Shown here one piece after another: positions 35,419 to 46,150 of a stretch of DNA of 64,000 bases. The stretch comes from an uncultured Clostridia bacterium (lineage in GTDB: Bacteria; Bacillota; Clostridia; Christensenellales; Aristaeellaceae). The DNA lies in NCBI GenBank assembly GCA_946408995.1, contig CAMJUL010000001.1, forward strand, positions 51,926 to 115,925, given 5' to 3'. How positions within the stretch are numbered: the first letter of the stretch is position 1; each line of letters begins with the position of its first letter. The translations under genes and the position numbers were made by a program. The notes under the pieces were generated by a model. The model saw only the letters and a list, made by a program, of their open reading frames with translations. It made no database searches and was not told the origin of the DNA.

Positions 35419-36099
35419 ATGAAGCGCTGTTTCCTGATTCTTCTCTCCTTTGTATTGCTTTTTCTCACCGGAGCAACGCGCGCCTTCGCGGAAAAGTCCC
35501 CGGAAGGCCCGGTCCTGACCAGCCTTTGGTTTTTCCTCGGCGGTTCCATGATGCCCCGATCCTGGGAGGTCCGGTTCGATGTGGATCCCCCCGTGATCCT
35601 GGAAAACGACGGAGAAGCCCGGCCATTCGGCGCGGAGGCCGCCGCGGCCCTCAAACAGGCGGTGCTGGATTTCCGGGTATCCGCCTGGGACGGGTTCCTT
35701 GGCAGCGACCCAAACGTCCTGGACGGGGAGGCCTTTTCCCTGGAATTGACCTATGCCGACGGCACAACGATCCACGCCTCCGGAGAAAATGCTTTCCCTG
35801 AAGGTTATCATGCCTTCAGAAACGGGTTCTATGCGATCCTTCAGCAGGAAAAGCGGGAGTTCCTTGCCGGCGTTTACCGCTGGCGGGACAAACCCACCGG
35901 TGCCGGGGCCACCCTCACCTTGGAACCGGACGGTTCCTTCCTTCTTTCCGCGGAACCATCAGGCGCATTTTCCTGCACCGGGGGCTGGACCTCAGCTTTT
36001 GATATGGTGGACCTGTGGGGGGAGGACACGGCTGGGAACGCGTTTTGGATCTCCTTCGCCCTTGATGGGAAGGCCCTTTTGTACCTGGGTAATGCGTGA
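35419..36099 (+). CDS. Secreted protein of unknown function
   Basis: 226 residues beginning with a signal peptide (RCFLILLSFVLLFLTGATRAFA). The mature part has alternating beta-type segments (LTLEPDGSFLLSAEPSGAFSCTGGWTSAFDMVDLWGEDTAGNAFW) with no recognised motif; the C-terminal ~70 residues resemble the short beta modules seen in exported Firmicute proteins but I cannot name a family. AGGAGGG precedes the ATG, and a strong terminator follows. This is the last chromosomal gene before the mobile element. Confidence 0.75.
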   Translation: MKRCFLILLSFVLLFLTGATRAFAEKSPEGPVLTSLWFFLGGSMMPRSWEVRFDVDPPVILENDGEARPFGAEAAAALKQAVLDFRVSAWDGFLGSDPNVLDGEAFSLELTYADGTTIHASGENAFPEGYHAFRNGFYAILQQEKREFLAGVYRWRDKPTGAGATLTLEPDGSFLLSAEPSGAFSCTGGWTSAFDMVDLWGEDTAGNAFWISFALDGKALLYLGNA

Positions 36100-36124
36100 T
36101 AGGGAACCGTTTTCGTGGTTCCGG

Positions 36125-36164
36125 GGAAAACCGCGCACTGTGAGGTGACGCGGTTTTCCTTTTC
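36125..36164 (+). terminator. Intrinsic terminator after the secreted-protein gene
   Basis: GGAAAACCGCG and CGCGGTTTTCC form a perfect 11-base stem followed by TTTT. It separates the host gene from the recombinase. Confidence 0.8.
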
Positions 36165-36180
36165 CCAGCCACGTCCGATT

Positions 36181-38189
<2,009 letters not shown>

Positions 38190-38582
38190 AAAATCACTTC
38201 CTTATATGTTGGTATAAAATAAAATTTCCCTATCGTACTCTTTTCAGTCCTATTTGCTGCCCGCCCCCGGACTGATCGGGAACATCCCAGCCTGCGATTG
38301 GTTCACATCATAACCTCTCGGCTCCCCGCGTTCCGCCGGGCTGCCCTCATTGTCTGCGACGGCCCACGCTTTCGCGCTTCAACGCTCGGACTGTGACTGG
38401 ACAGAAGTATCATTATGGTCATACAAATATCATGGCAAGCGAGTGGCACCACACCACCCGTTTTGTTCGCTGTGGATCGCTCACTGAGTTCTTTCAGGTC
38501 ATGGCGGCAGTTTACGGGTCGCTCCATCTGTATGGAATGTAACTGGAATGCTGCGTATGAAATTGTAATTGAACATTTTTGA
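38190..38582. other. Intergenic region between the recombinase operon and the XRE regulator
   Basis: About 390 bases with no supported gene; an ORF of 36 codons starting MASEWHHTTRF is present on the plus strand but unsupported. The regulatory sites of the XRE gene lie just to the right. Confidence 0.4.
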
Positions 38583-38670
38583 ATTATCATAAATGATAAT
38601 TTTTCTGTTCGATGCCATTATAGCGCTGGATTCTGCTCTTGTCAAGCTGAAAATTATCAAAACAGATAAT
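38583..38670. promoter_or_regulatory. Paired operators ATTATC-N6-GATAAT upstream of the XRE gene
   Basis: Two 18-base inverted repeats, ATTATCataaatGATAAT (38583-38600) and ATTATCaaaacaGATAAT (38653-38670), each followed by TTTTCTGTT. Identical half-sites, spacer lengths and flanks indicate duplicated binding sites, most likely for the XRE regulator encoded downstream. Centres are 70 bases apart, allowing looping or control of the divergent recombinase side. Confidence 0.65.
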
Positions 38671-38677
38671 TTTTCTG

Positions 38678-38706
38678 TTGAAAAATTCTGCTCATGTCTG
38701 TATACT
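38678..38706 (+). promoter_or_regulatory. Promoter of the XRE regulator
   Basis: TTGAAA and TATACT are spaced 17 bases, immediately downstream of the second operator and about 50 bases before the start codon. Confidence 0.65.
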
Positions 38707-38757
38707 ATGAACGGGGCTGTTGTTTCAGGGAAAACTGACAGAAAGAATGGGAAGAAT

Positions 38758-39636
38758 ATGAAGGTTGGAGACAAAATCAAAAGAATCCGCCAGTTCCGGG
38801 GCATGACGCAGGCGGAATTGGGGAGAAAGCTGGATATGGGAGATACGTCCCAGGCTCGGATCGGCCAATATGAAATTGGGTTCAGAACGCCGTCGAAAGA
38901 ACTGCTGGACAAGATGGCGAAGGCGTTGGATGTGTCCCCCAACGCGCTGTATGATACGACTGGCAGCAACACGACCGAATTGATGGAACTGTTCTTCTGG
39001 CTGGAAGAAGAAAACCCTGGCCTTATGCACGTTTTCCAGATGAAACGGATTCCCGGCGAAAGAGTGGATACCACCGAGGATATCAATGTATATTACCACG
39101 ATAACGCCTATTGGCCCGCCCATGCACCCCATGGATTCTGGCTGAGATACGGTTCCTTCCTGGATGATTGCATGACGGAATGGGCTTTCCGGCAGCATGA
39201 ACTGCGGATTGGTCTGATCACAAAGGAAGAATACTTTGAGTGGAAGATCAATTGGCCTGAAACAAGCGACGACTGTGGAAAGAGAATCCCTTATAAGGAC
39301 TGGCGGAAGCAGCCGGAAGAAGAACGTCAGAAGAAGGAACTGGATACCCTTCGCAGTTTGCTTCCCAAACGGGACAATGATCTCGACGCCCTGCCCAATC
39401 TTCAGCGCCTTTCCGACGAACAGCTTGCGCCGCTGGTGCCTGATTTGCTGGAATGGCTCCGTGATCCGCAAAACCGAATGGCGCGTTATGTCGGCGATCT
39501 GTTGGGGGAACGGCGGGAAATGATGATCCCCATCGTGGAAAAGATCATGGCAGGGGAAGATGAAGAACTAAAATTTGGTATTCGGATGGAATTGATTCCT
39601 CGGATGGAAAAATGGGTGTGGAAAATCCGATACTGA
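38758..39636 (+). CDS. XRE-family regulator fused to a DUF5071-like HEAT-type domain
   Basis: 292 residues from ATG 38758 (GGGAAGAAT upstream; the track begins 55 codons earlier, before the promoter). Residues ~1-65 are an HTH_3 domain: VGDKIKRIRQFRGMTQAELGRKLDMG followed by IGQYEIGFRTPSKELLDKMAKALDVSP. The middle contains WLRYGSFLDDCMTEWAFRQHEL. The last ~70 residues, LVPDLLEWLRDPQNRMARYVGDLL ... LIPRMEKW, resemble DUF5071, a small HEAT-like domain. Probably the element's autoregulated repressor acting on the paired operators. The fusion is unusual. Confidence 0.8.
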   Translation: MKVGDKIKRIRQFRGMTQAELGRKLDMGDTSQARIGQYEIGFRTPSKELLDKMAKALDVSPNALYDTTGSNTTELMELFFWLEEENPGLMHVFQMKRIPGERVDTTEDINVYYHDNAYWPAHAPHGFWLRYGSFLDDCMTEWAFRQHELRIGLITKEEYFEWKINWPETSDDCGKRIPYKDWRKQPEEERQKKELDTLRSLLPKRDNDLDALPNLQRLSDEQLAPLVPDLLEWLRDPQNRMARYVGDLLGERREMMIPIVEKIMAGEDEELKFGIRMELIPRMEKWVWKIRY

Positions 39637-39664
39637 ACGCGCCTCCAATACGAAGAAGATTGTT

Positions 39665-39721
39665 ATGGATAGTCAATACGGATGGGTGAAAGCCGCGGAT
39701 CGACTACCATGGAAAGCTTGA
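39665..39721 (+). pseudogene. Possible N-terminal remnant of an IS5-type transposase
   Basis: A short reading frame MDSQYGWVKAADRLPW resembles the N-terminus of IS5-group transposases (xxYGWxxAADRxPW) and then hits a stop. It lies at the left edge of the cargo, where an insertion or recombination could have taken place. Only 18 codons, so the call is tentative. Confidence 0.3.
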
Positions 39722-39810
39722 GAAATGCAAGATCAGCACTCCATAAATAACATAAAACACAAACTTTGACAAAATTGCCCATGAGCAGGAAGAAAACGGG
39801 GACACGCTGT

Positions 39811-40930
39811 TTAATGTGTCATTAGAACCCGTTTCGTCAGAGAAACCATGCGCGGCAGGCACGCATCAAAGAACATCCGATAGCTTTGGCAGAAGCGGTT
39901 GTTGCTCGGAAGCCCCTCACAGAAAGGCTCCCTGTCTCGGCGACAGCCGCCCATGCAAAGGTTTAAATAAGGGCAGCGTCCACATGCTTCAGGAAGACGC
40001 AGCGATACCTGACGAAAAGCCTTTGATGCGGAATTTTTTTCCATCCGCGCAAGAGACATCGTATTGATATTGCCCATTTCCCATTCATCCAGCACGTAAA
40101 AATCACAGGGATACACGCTGCCATCTGCTTCGGCCAGGAAGTACAGCCCGCACTGTCCGCACATGCCGCATTCTTCGGGCGCAAACCCCGCGAGGATGGA
40201 CAGATAATTATCAAGCCGTCTTTCACTGACCGGGCTGCCTTCTTTGAACGCTCTTTCATAAGCATCAAAGATATCGATCAGAAACTGGCCATCATCGGCA
40301 ATACGCTTCTGGGGAAAGCGAGTATGGGTTATGGCTGCCATCCAGTCCGTCTATGCAGGGGATAAACTGCAAATATTGATGTTCCCGCAGCGCATTCCAG
40401 GTTTCCTGGCTCCGGCGCGCCGTTTCCGCTGTGACAACGCAAAGAATGTTATAAGGGATCCCAAAGTGACGGAGCTTTTCAATGGTACGCATTACGCGGC
40501 GGTATGTGCCGCATCCCCCGGCGTCTTTTCGGAGCGCATCATGCATGTCCTCTGGGCCGTCCAAAGAAACGCCTAAAAGGAAATGGTGTTCAGCAAACAA
40601 AGCCAGCATTTCGTCACTGACAGCATAGCCATTGGTTTGCAGCGCATAAGAAACCGGGAGATGACGGCTGTTGCACCGATGGACTTCGCGAAGAAAACTC
40701 TGGAAATATTCGATTCCCGCCAGCGTGGGCTCGCCGCCCTGAAAGGAGAATGAGACACTGCTGTCAGCGTAAATAAACGCACGCCGGACCAATGCACGCA
40801 TTGTGTCCGGCGTCATGACGCCATAATTTGGAATACGCCTATGGGCGGCTACATCCGCATAAAAACAATTCTGGCAGCGCATATTGCAGGCCGATGAAAC
40901 CGGTTTGATCATCATGCTGAGAACTGGCAC
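39811..40930 (-). pseudogene. Radical SAM sulfatase-maturase-like (anSME/SPASM) gene with a frameshift
   Basis: The first ORF (40292-40930, GTG start with AGGAGGG) has the radical SAM cluster motif CNMRCQNC and FSFQGGEPTLAG, ending after SPEAYCR at a TGA. The second (39811-40341), in another frame, continues with FLIDIFDAYERAFKEG and the SPASM auxiliary clusters (CGMCGQCG, CGRCPYLNLCMGGC). Together they form one ~370-residue enzyme of the anaerobic sulfatase-maturating family, which oxidises Cys or Ser to formylglycine; a related peptide-modifying role is possible. No sulfatase occurs in the window. It follows the DUF4965 gene by 15 bases. Frameshift or sequencing error; no classic slippery site is evident. 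Confidence 0.78.
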
Positions 40931-40945
40931 ACAAAGCCCTCCTGT

Positions 40946-42892
40946 TTATTCCGCTGTTTTTTCTGCTTTCAGCAGGGGCATATAGACGCCGCCCTGCACG
41001 CTGCGGGCGATGAACGCCACGAAACGGCCCGTTTTGGTGTCGTACCAGTCGGAGAAGGGCACCCGGGTGGGTGTTTCCCGCAAATAGCGGGCCAGCGGCG
41101 CGATCAGGGCCTGGAAAACGTCCGGGCTCTGTGCCATGGAAGCGGACCATACCAGCCAGTCCGACTTCGTATAATCCGCCCGGGAATCCAGGGGCAGGCC
41201 GTAGGCGTTCATGCGGCCCAGGTAGCTGCGGGTTTCACGGTCATAGAATTCCTTCGGCAGCAGATTCAGGTTCAAAACCTGATCCCATACCAGATTGTAT
41301 TTCATGCTCCAGCCGATCCCATCAAAGGTGAGGGCTGTAGCGTCCGGCGTTTTCGCCCGGTCAAGCCAGCTTTGCGCCATATCTTTCGCTCGCTTTTCCC
41401 AGCGGTCCGCCTCCTTGTGCTTTTCCATCCTGCACAGCAGCCGGGCGTAGCAGGCAACGCCCACAATGGCTTTGGCGGAGAGGTTCACGTTCCGGGCCAG
41501 ATGTCCGGCGAAGTCGTCCGTGCAAAGCTGTTCGCCGGGGTCTTCACCGTAGGCATCCAGATAGCGCACCCATTTTTCCAGCAAGGCGGCATACTGCCGG
41601 ATCAGCTTATCTTCCGCGCCGAAGGCCAGGGCGGCTTCCAGCATAATGAGCATATTGCCGCATTCCTCTACTGGCATCTGATAACGGGCGTCGTATACGT
41701 CCGTCCCGGCGGGATACAGGTAATAGGGCAGTGGCGTTGTGCCATTTGGCCTATGCTGCCTGGCGGAGTACACCTGGCCGGTGGCATACGGATACCGGCC
41801 CACGTCGTGCGGCGCGAAATCCTCCTGCCATACGGGGAGAGAGGCAAAGCGCAGAACGGGGCGGCACAGGGCGTTGACCAGCTCTGGACAGAATTTGAGG
41901 AACAGGGGAATAGAAGGATAGCTCACGTCCACCGTGCCGATGCAGCCGTTGGAATCGTTTTCTTTTGACAGGAAAGCCATTTCCCCTTCCGGCGTGGCGA
42001 TCAGCTTATGGGCGGCGTAGGTATGCCGCCAGGCTGCCGCGGCAAGGAGAGCGTAATCCTCTCCGCCGATTTCGCGGGCTTCGGAAAGCACCTTTTCATC
42101 CAAAGCGGCGCAGGCGCTTTGGAAGTGATCGTGCCGACCGGCAAATTCCGCCAGGGCCTGGGGCATGGTTTTTCCATCCCGGAAGCCCCAGGCTTTGCAG
42201 CAGGAACCGAAATAGTTGATGGAAGCAATGTCGTCGTAGCCCAGCATCAGGAAACCCTTTGCAGGCGCGTTCCCGACTTTGGCTTCTGCGGCAAACCGCA
42301 GGCCGCCGTTTTCCAAGGTCACTTTCCCCGCCGAAGCCATGTACAGATAGCCCCAGTCCATGGTGATGTGGTCGCCGGAATGGCCCAGCACCCGCTGCTG
42401 CGTCTGGCCGATGAACGCCATGTGAAGCGCATCCCAGGAAAACTGATCCCCCTGCATCGGCGGCTGAACGACGCCGTCATAGCAGAGGGCGGCGGAAGCG
42501 AAGAAGCGCAGGGAAACCGCGTGTTCTTTTCCATCGACAGAAACGAGGGAATAATCCATAAATGTGATGGGCGTGGAAAGGGCGTCCAGATCGTCCGGCA
42601 GGGCGGGTGACCAGAAGGATACTGTCAGCTCCACCCCAGCAGCCGCCATAACGCTGACCGTTTGGGTGGGCGTCACTCGCAGGGCTTTGGTTTCCATAGC
42701 CGGGCGGGAGCTTTGCCCTAAAAAGACATATTCCTTCCCATCGATTGCGATGTGTCCGTCCAGGTGTTTGGGCGCGCCCGACCAGTGAACGGGACAGGCG
42801 GAAGTCAGCGTGTCTCCCGGCATCCAGATGGAAAAATAGGGGTCGTTGGCGATCAGCGGCAGCGCGGGAAGACGGTCCAATTTTGCGTTCAT
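40946..42892 (-). CDS. DUF4965/glutaminase-A-like six-hairpin protein
   Basis: 648 residues, no signal peptide. The N-terminal LPLIANDPYFSIWMPGDTLT, with HWSGAPKHLDGHIAIDGK, is the DUF5127/DUF4964-type beta domain. The C-terminal half (LLAAAAWRHTYAAHKLIA, VDVSYPSIPLFL, DVGRYPYATG, MPVEECGNMLIMLEAALAF, FSDWYDTKTGRFVAFIARSVQGGVYMPLL) is the (alpha/alpha)6 DUF4965/DUF1793 region. Proteins of this family are annotated as glutaminases after a fungal enzyme, but in bacteria they sit in sugar loci and are probably glycosidases. Here it follows the MalG-like permease in the rhamnogalacturonan cluster. Substrate unknown. Confidence 0.78.
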   Translation of the reverse strand: MNAKLDRLPALPLIANDPYFSIWMPGDTLTSACPVHWSGAPKHLDGHIAIDGKEYVFLGQSSRPAMETKALRVTPTQTVSVMAAAGVELTVSFWSPALPDDLDALSTPITFMDYSLVSVDGKEHAVSLRFFASAALCYDGVVQPPMQGDQFSWDALHMAFIGQTQQRVLGHSGDHITMDWGYLYMASAGKVTLENGGLRFAAEAKVGNAPAKGFLMLGYDDIASINYFGSCCKAWGFRDGKTMPQALAEFAGRHDHFQSACAALDEKVLSEAREIGGEDYALLAAAAWRHTYAAHKLIATPEGEMAFLSKENDSNGCIGTVDVSYPSIPLFLKFCPELVNALCRPVLRFASLPVWQEDFAPHDVGRYPYATGQVYSARQHRPNGTTPLPYYLYPAGTDVYDARYQMPVEECGNMLIMLEAALAFGAEDKLIRQYAALLEKWVRYLDAYGEDPGEQLCTDDFAGHLARNVNLSAKAIVGVACYARLLCRMEKHKEADRWEKRAKDMAQSWLDRAKTPDATALTFDGIGWSMKYNLVWDQVLNLNLLPKEFYDRETRSYLGRMNAYGLPLDSRADYTKSDWLVWSASMAQSPDVFQALIAPLARYLRETPTRVPFSDWYDTKTGRFVAFIARSVQGGVYMPLLKAEKTAE

Positions 42893-42924
42893 GTGTACCC
42901 TCCTGTGATTGACAATTTTTTATT

Positions 42925-43776
42925 TTATCCCTTTAATCCCTGTGTGCTGATCCCTTCCACCAGCTGCTTCTGGAAAAAGAAGAAAATGATCAGAATGGGC
43001 ACCAGGGAAAGCACGGACATGGCGAATGTGGCCCCGTAATCGGCCTGGGACGAATCGTTGAACATTTTCAGCGCGTAAGCCACCGTGTACATATGGGGCT
43101 TGTTCAGATACAGCAGCGCGCCCATGAAATCTTCCCAGCTGCCCATAAAGGTGAGCACGCTGACGGTGACGAGGGAAGGAACGATCAGGGGCAGAATGAT
43201 GCGCACGAAAGAAGAATACTTGCCGCAGCCGTCAATGGAAGCCGCCTCGTCCAATTCAAACGGAATGGTGCGGATGAACTGCATGATGAGGAAAATGTTG
43301 AAGCCGCTGCCGAAAAAGGCCGGAACCGTCATGGGCAGAAAGGTGCCCACCCAGCCCATTTCATTGAACAGCACGAACCGGGGAATCATCATCACCTGGC
43401 CGGGCAGCATCATAGTCACGATCATGGCGGTAAACCAGAATTGACGGCCCCTGAACCTGATCCGCGCGAAGCCGTAAGCCACCACGGCGGAGGAAAGCAT
43501 CATGCCCAGGGCGGAAATGACCGCCACCAGCAGGGAATTGCTGAAGAACCGGCCGAAGGTGTAGCCGCCAAATCCCCGCCATCCCGTGGTATAGTGTTCA
43601 AAGCTGGGCGAATCCGTCAGGAGTGTAGAAGCCTTGGTGAATATTTCGCCGTTGGGCTTTACGGATGACGCCGCCATCCACAAAAGCGGATAAATCATGA
43701 GCAGGCTGAACAGCAGCATCAGCCCGTGATAAACCGTCAGGCTGATCCGCCTTTGTACTTTCAAATTCGTTACCAT
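42925..43776 (-). CDS. ABC sugar transporter permease, MalG/YesQ-like
   Basis: 283 residues with six spans. FFSNSLLVAVISALGMMLSSAVVAYGFARIRFRGR and the EAA loop DEAASIDGCGKYSSFVRIILPLIVP identify the MalG group. Starts at ATG 43776, seven bases after the partner permease's stop. Belongs to the second importer in the cargo (SBP at 44784, permease at 43783), most like YesOPQ of B. subtilis. Confidence 0.9.
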   Translation of the reverse strand: MVTNLKVQRRISLTVYHGLMLLFSLLMIYPLLWMAASSVKPNGEIFTKASTLLTDSPSFEHYTTGWRGFGGYTFGRFFSNSLLVAVISALGMMLSSAVVAYGFARIRFRGRQFWFTAMIVTMMLPGQVMMIPRFVLFNEMGWVGTFLPMTVPAFFGSGFNIFLIMQFIRTIPFELDEAASIDGCGKYSSFVRIILPLIVPSLVTVSVLTFMGSWEDFMGALLYLNKPHMYTVAYALKMFNDSSQADYGATFAMSVLSLVPILIIFFFFQKQLVEGISTQGLKG

Positions 43777-43782
43777 GATCTG

Positions 43783-44706
43783 TCACCTGCCTTCCGATTC
43801 GTAGTACACCCAGGCGCTGGAGGAACGGAAAATCAGCGCCGTAAACGCCGCGATGACCAGCAGCATGAACCAGGCCATGGCGCTTCCGTAGCCCATTTCA
43901 TAGTGATTGAAAGCGCGGTTATACAGATGTACGCCGTAATAAAGCGTGGTATTGAGCGGCTTGCCGCCGGTGATCAGGTAACTGGAATTGAAGGCCTGGA
44001 AGGAGCCGATCACCTGATTGATGAGGTTAAAAAACAGAATGGGCGTGATCATGGGCAGGGTGATGCTGAAAAAGCGCCTGACGGGTCCAGCACCGTCCAC
44101 GATCGCCGCTTCGTGGAAGCTGGCCGGAATATTTTTGATCGCAGCCAGAAAAATCAGCATGGAACTGCCAAACTGCCATACGCCTAAGGAAATCAGCACG
44201 CCCAGAGCAGTTTTCGGGTCACCCAGCCAGCGCTGGTTGGAGGGAAGCCCCAGCATGCCCAGCGCCTGGTTGATGACGCCGTTAAAGGCGAAAAGCTGCT
44301 TCCACAGCAGCGCAATGGCCACCGAGCTTCCCATCAGGGAAGGGATGTAGAAAGCGGCGCGGTAATACGAGGTGAGCTTCGTCCCCCTGGACAGCACCAG
44401 CGCCACCAGCAGGGACACTGTCAGCTTCACCGGCACCTGGATCAGGGCGAATTTGAACGTGACCCAGAAAGAAGTCCAAAACAGTTTGTCCTCATAGAAC
44501 ATTTTGCGGAAATTGTCCAGCCCCACCCATTTGGCGGGAGAAAGCACATTGTACTCCGTGAACGCCAGGTACAGGGAGGTAAAGAACGGGATCACCGTGA
44601 ATACGAGCAGCCCGACGATAAACGGCAGAATAAATACATAGCCCGCCACATTGGGCCTGTTCATTCTTTCCCTGAGCGTCAGGCTCCGCGGCGCGTTTTT
44701 TACCAT
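43783..44706 (-). CDS. ABC sugar transporter permease, MalF/YesP-like
   Basis: 307 residues. GYVFILPFIVGLLVFTVIPFFTSLYLAFTEYNVLSPAKWVGLDNF is the canonical N-terminus of UgpA/MalF-type permeases, and HEAAIVDGAGPVRRFFSITLPMITP the EAA loop. GGAGG precedes ATG 44706. Cotranscribed with the SBP upstream and the MalG-like gene downstream; ATPase absent. Confidence 0.9.
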   Translation of the reverse strand: MVKNAPRSLTLRERMNRPNVAGYVFILPFIVGLLVFTVIPFFTSLYLAFTEYNVLSPAKWVGLDNFRKMFYEDKLFWTSFWVTFKFALIQVPVKLTVSLLVALVLSRGTKLTSYYRAAFYIPSLMGSSVAIALLWKQLFAFNGVINQALGMLGLPSNQRWLGDPKTALGVLISLGVWQFGSSMLIFLAAIKNIPASFHEAAIVDGAGPVRRFFSITLPMITPILFFNLINQVIGSFQAFNSSYLITGGKPLNTTLYYGVHLYNRAFNHYEMGYGSAMAWFMLLVIAAFTALIFRSSSAWVYYESEGR

Positions 44707-44783
44707 GAAGAACGCCTCCTTCGGTTCTCTGAAAAAGCGCGCCAGAGGGGATGCCCCTGGCGCGTCGAAAGCACAATTTGTCT

Positions 44784-46064
44784 TTATTGGGCTGCCTGAG
44801 CCGCGGCAAGGATGGCATTGGCTTCTTCGATAAACTGCTGTGCGGTCCCAAGCAGATCGTCGATCATTTCATAGCGCACCTGTTCAGAATACTGACCCAG
44901 CAGCTCGGCCACCTGGGAGTGCACGGTGGGATCGGGATTCATGAGGGGAGAAGCGTTTCCGGGCTGGCTGGCGTATTCGATGAACGCGGCTACCTGCTGG
45001 CCCACTTCGTCCAGATTGCCGGAAACATGGGCGCGCATTTCGCTGGAAATCGGAATGGCGCGTTCCACGCCGATGATGTCAAAGCAATCAGGATCGTTGG
45101 TGAAGAAGTTCAGGAACTTGATGGCGGCGTCCTTCTTTTCGCTCTGCTGCGCCACGCACCAGAACATGGAGGGCTTCAGATAAGTGGCGGAAGCGGTGGC
45201 GTCGTCCAGGTTGGGAATCTGCACCATGGAAATATCCAGGCCGGTGGCGTCGCGGTAAGCGGCCAGCTCGTTGGAATTCTGGAAGCGGGACCAGGAATCG
45301 TTCACCATGGAATCAAAGGCGGTGGCGGCGGTTTCTTCGCCGGGGATCATGCCCCAGCCCTCATGCTGGGCGTCCAGGGCGTCCTGCCACATATCCACGA
45401 TATACTGGGGATCGTCAAAGCCCAGGGCGGAAGCGTCGTCATTGTACAGGTTCAGGCCGTAGTTGCGCAGGCGGAAGCGGAGGATATCGGCGGAGCAGTC
45501 GGTGATAAAGGTGCTGCGCAGGCCGGTGGCTTCCGCGACCTTCTTGGAGATTTCCTTGTATTCGGTCAGGGTGGGCGTCATGGGGATCTCAATGCCTAAA
45601 TCGTTCAGCACATCCCGGCGGTACATCATCACGGGCGCGTTGGTGCCGGTGGAAATGGCGTAGGTAACGCCCTTTACCTGGCCGGTTTTGATGATGTTTT
45701 CGGAAACGTTGCTCACGTCCAGCGCGCCGCTGGCCATGTATTCATCCAGGGGAGCAAGCACATTGTTGGTGGCATACTGAGCCAGATAGGCGTAGTCCAT
45801 CTGGAAGATGTCCGGGGTCTGTCCGCCGGCGACCTGCGCGGCCAGCTTGGTCCAATATCCGCCCCAGTCGGAATAGTCCATGACAAGATCGATTTCCGGG
45901 TATTTTTCTTCAAACTTTTCGATCATGGCCACCGTCAGGTCATGGCGGGTCTGGGAACCCCACCACAGGATGGTCAGCTGGGTCTTTTCTTCAGCGGATA
46001 CCGTGGGCATCGCCAACGCGCAGATCAGCAGCGCGGCGAGCAGCAGAGTCAGGAAACGCTTCAT
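44784..46064 (-). CDS. Extracellular sugar-binding protein (family 1 SBP, YesO-like)
   Basis: 426 residues from ATG 46064; the track's earlier GTG lies inside the AAGGAGGTG ribosome site. A signal peptide (RFLTLLLAALLICALAMPTVSA) is followed by QLTILWWGSQTRHDLTVAMIEKFEEKYPEIDLVMDYSDWGGYWTKLAAQVAGGQTPDIFQMD, a very typical family 1 SBP opening. No clear lipobox, so anchoring is uncertain. Immediately downstream of the YesMN-like regulators with an activator-type promoter in between, so it is probably the main regulated target of that system. Confidence 0.9.
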   Translation of the reverse strand: MKRFLTLLLAALLICALAMPTVSAEEKTQLTILWWGSQTRHDLTVAMIEKFEEKYPEIDLVMDYSDWGGYWTKLAAQVAGGQTPDIFQMDYAYLAQYATNNVLAPLDEYMASGALDVSNVSENIIKTGQVKGVTYAISTGTNAPVMMYRRDVLNDLGIEIPMTPTLTEYKEISKKVAEATGLRSTFITDCSADILRFRLRNYGLNLYNDDASALGFDDPQYIVDMWQDALDAQHEGWGMIPGEETAATAFDSMVNDSWSRFQNSNELAAYRDATGLDISMVQIPNLDDATASATYLKPSMFWCVAQQSEKKDAAIKFLNFFTNDPDCFDIIGVERAIPISSEMRAHVSGNLDEVGQQVAAFIEYASQPGNASPLMNPDPTVHSQVAELLGQYSEQVRYEMIDDLLGTAQQFIEEANAILAAAQAAQ

Positions 46065-46099
46065 AGGGAAGGGCACCTCCTTATGTATTTTGTGCCCCC

Positions 46100-46105
46100 A
46101 TTATA
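46100..46105 (-). promoter_or_regulatory. TATAAT -10 of an activator-dependent promoter before the SBP gene
   Basis: A perfect TATAAT on the minus strand lacks a good -35 at correct spacing. It lies between the response regulator gene and the SBP gene, as expected for a promoter activated by the YesN-like protein. Confidence 0.4.
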
Positions 46106-46150
46106 AACAGGCGCGGGCAAAAAGAAAATTCAATAATTCGATGCGAATGG

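Noticed and set aside
38303-38590. 95-residue minus-strand ORF upstream of the XRE gene
   Set aside because: No Shine-Dalgarno, no similarity, and it runs into the regulatory repeats.
40290-40345. Programmed ribosomal frameshift in the radical SAM gene
   Set aside because: No canonical slippery heptamer with downstream structure and no known precedent in this family; mutation or sequencing error is simpler.
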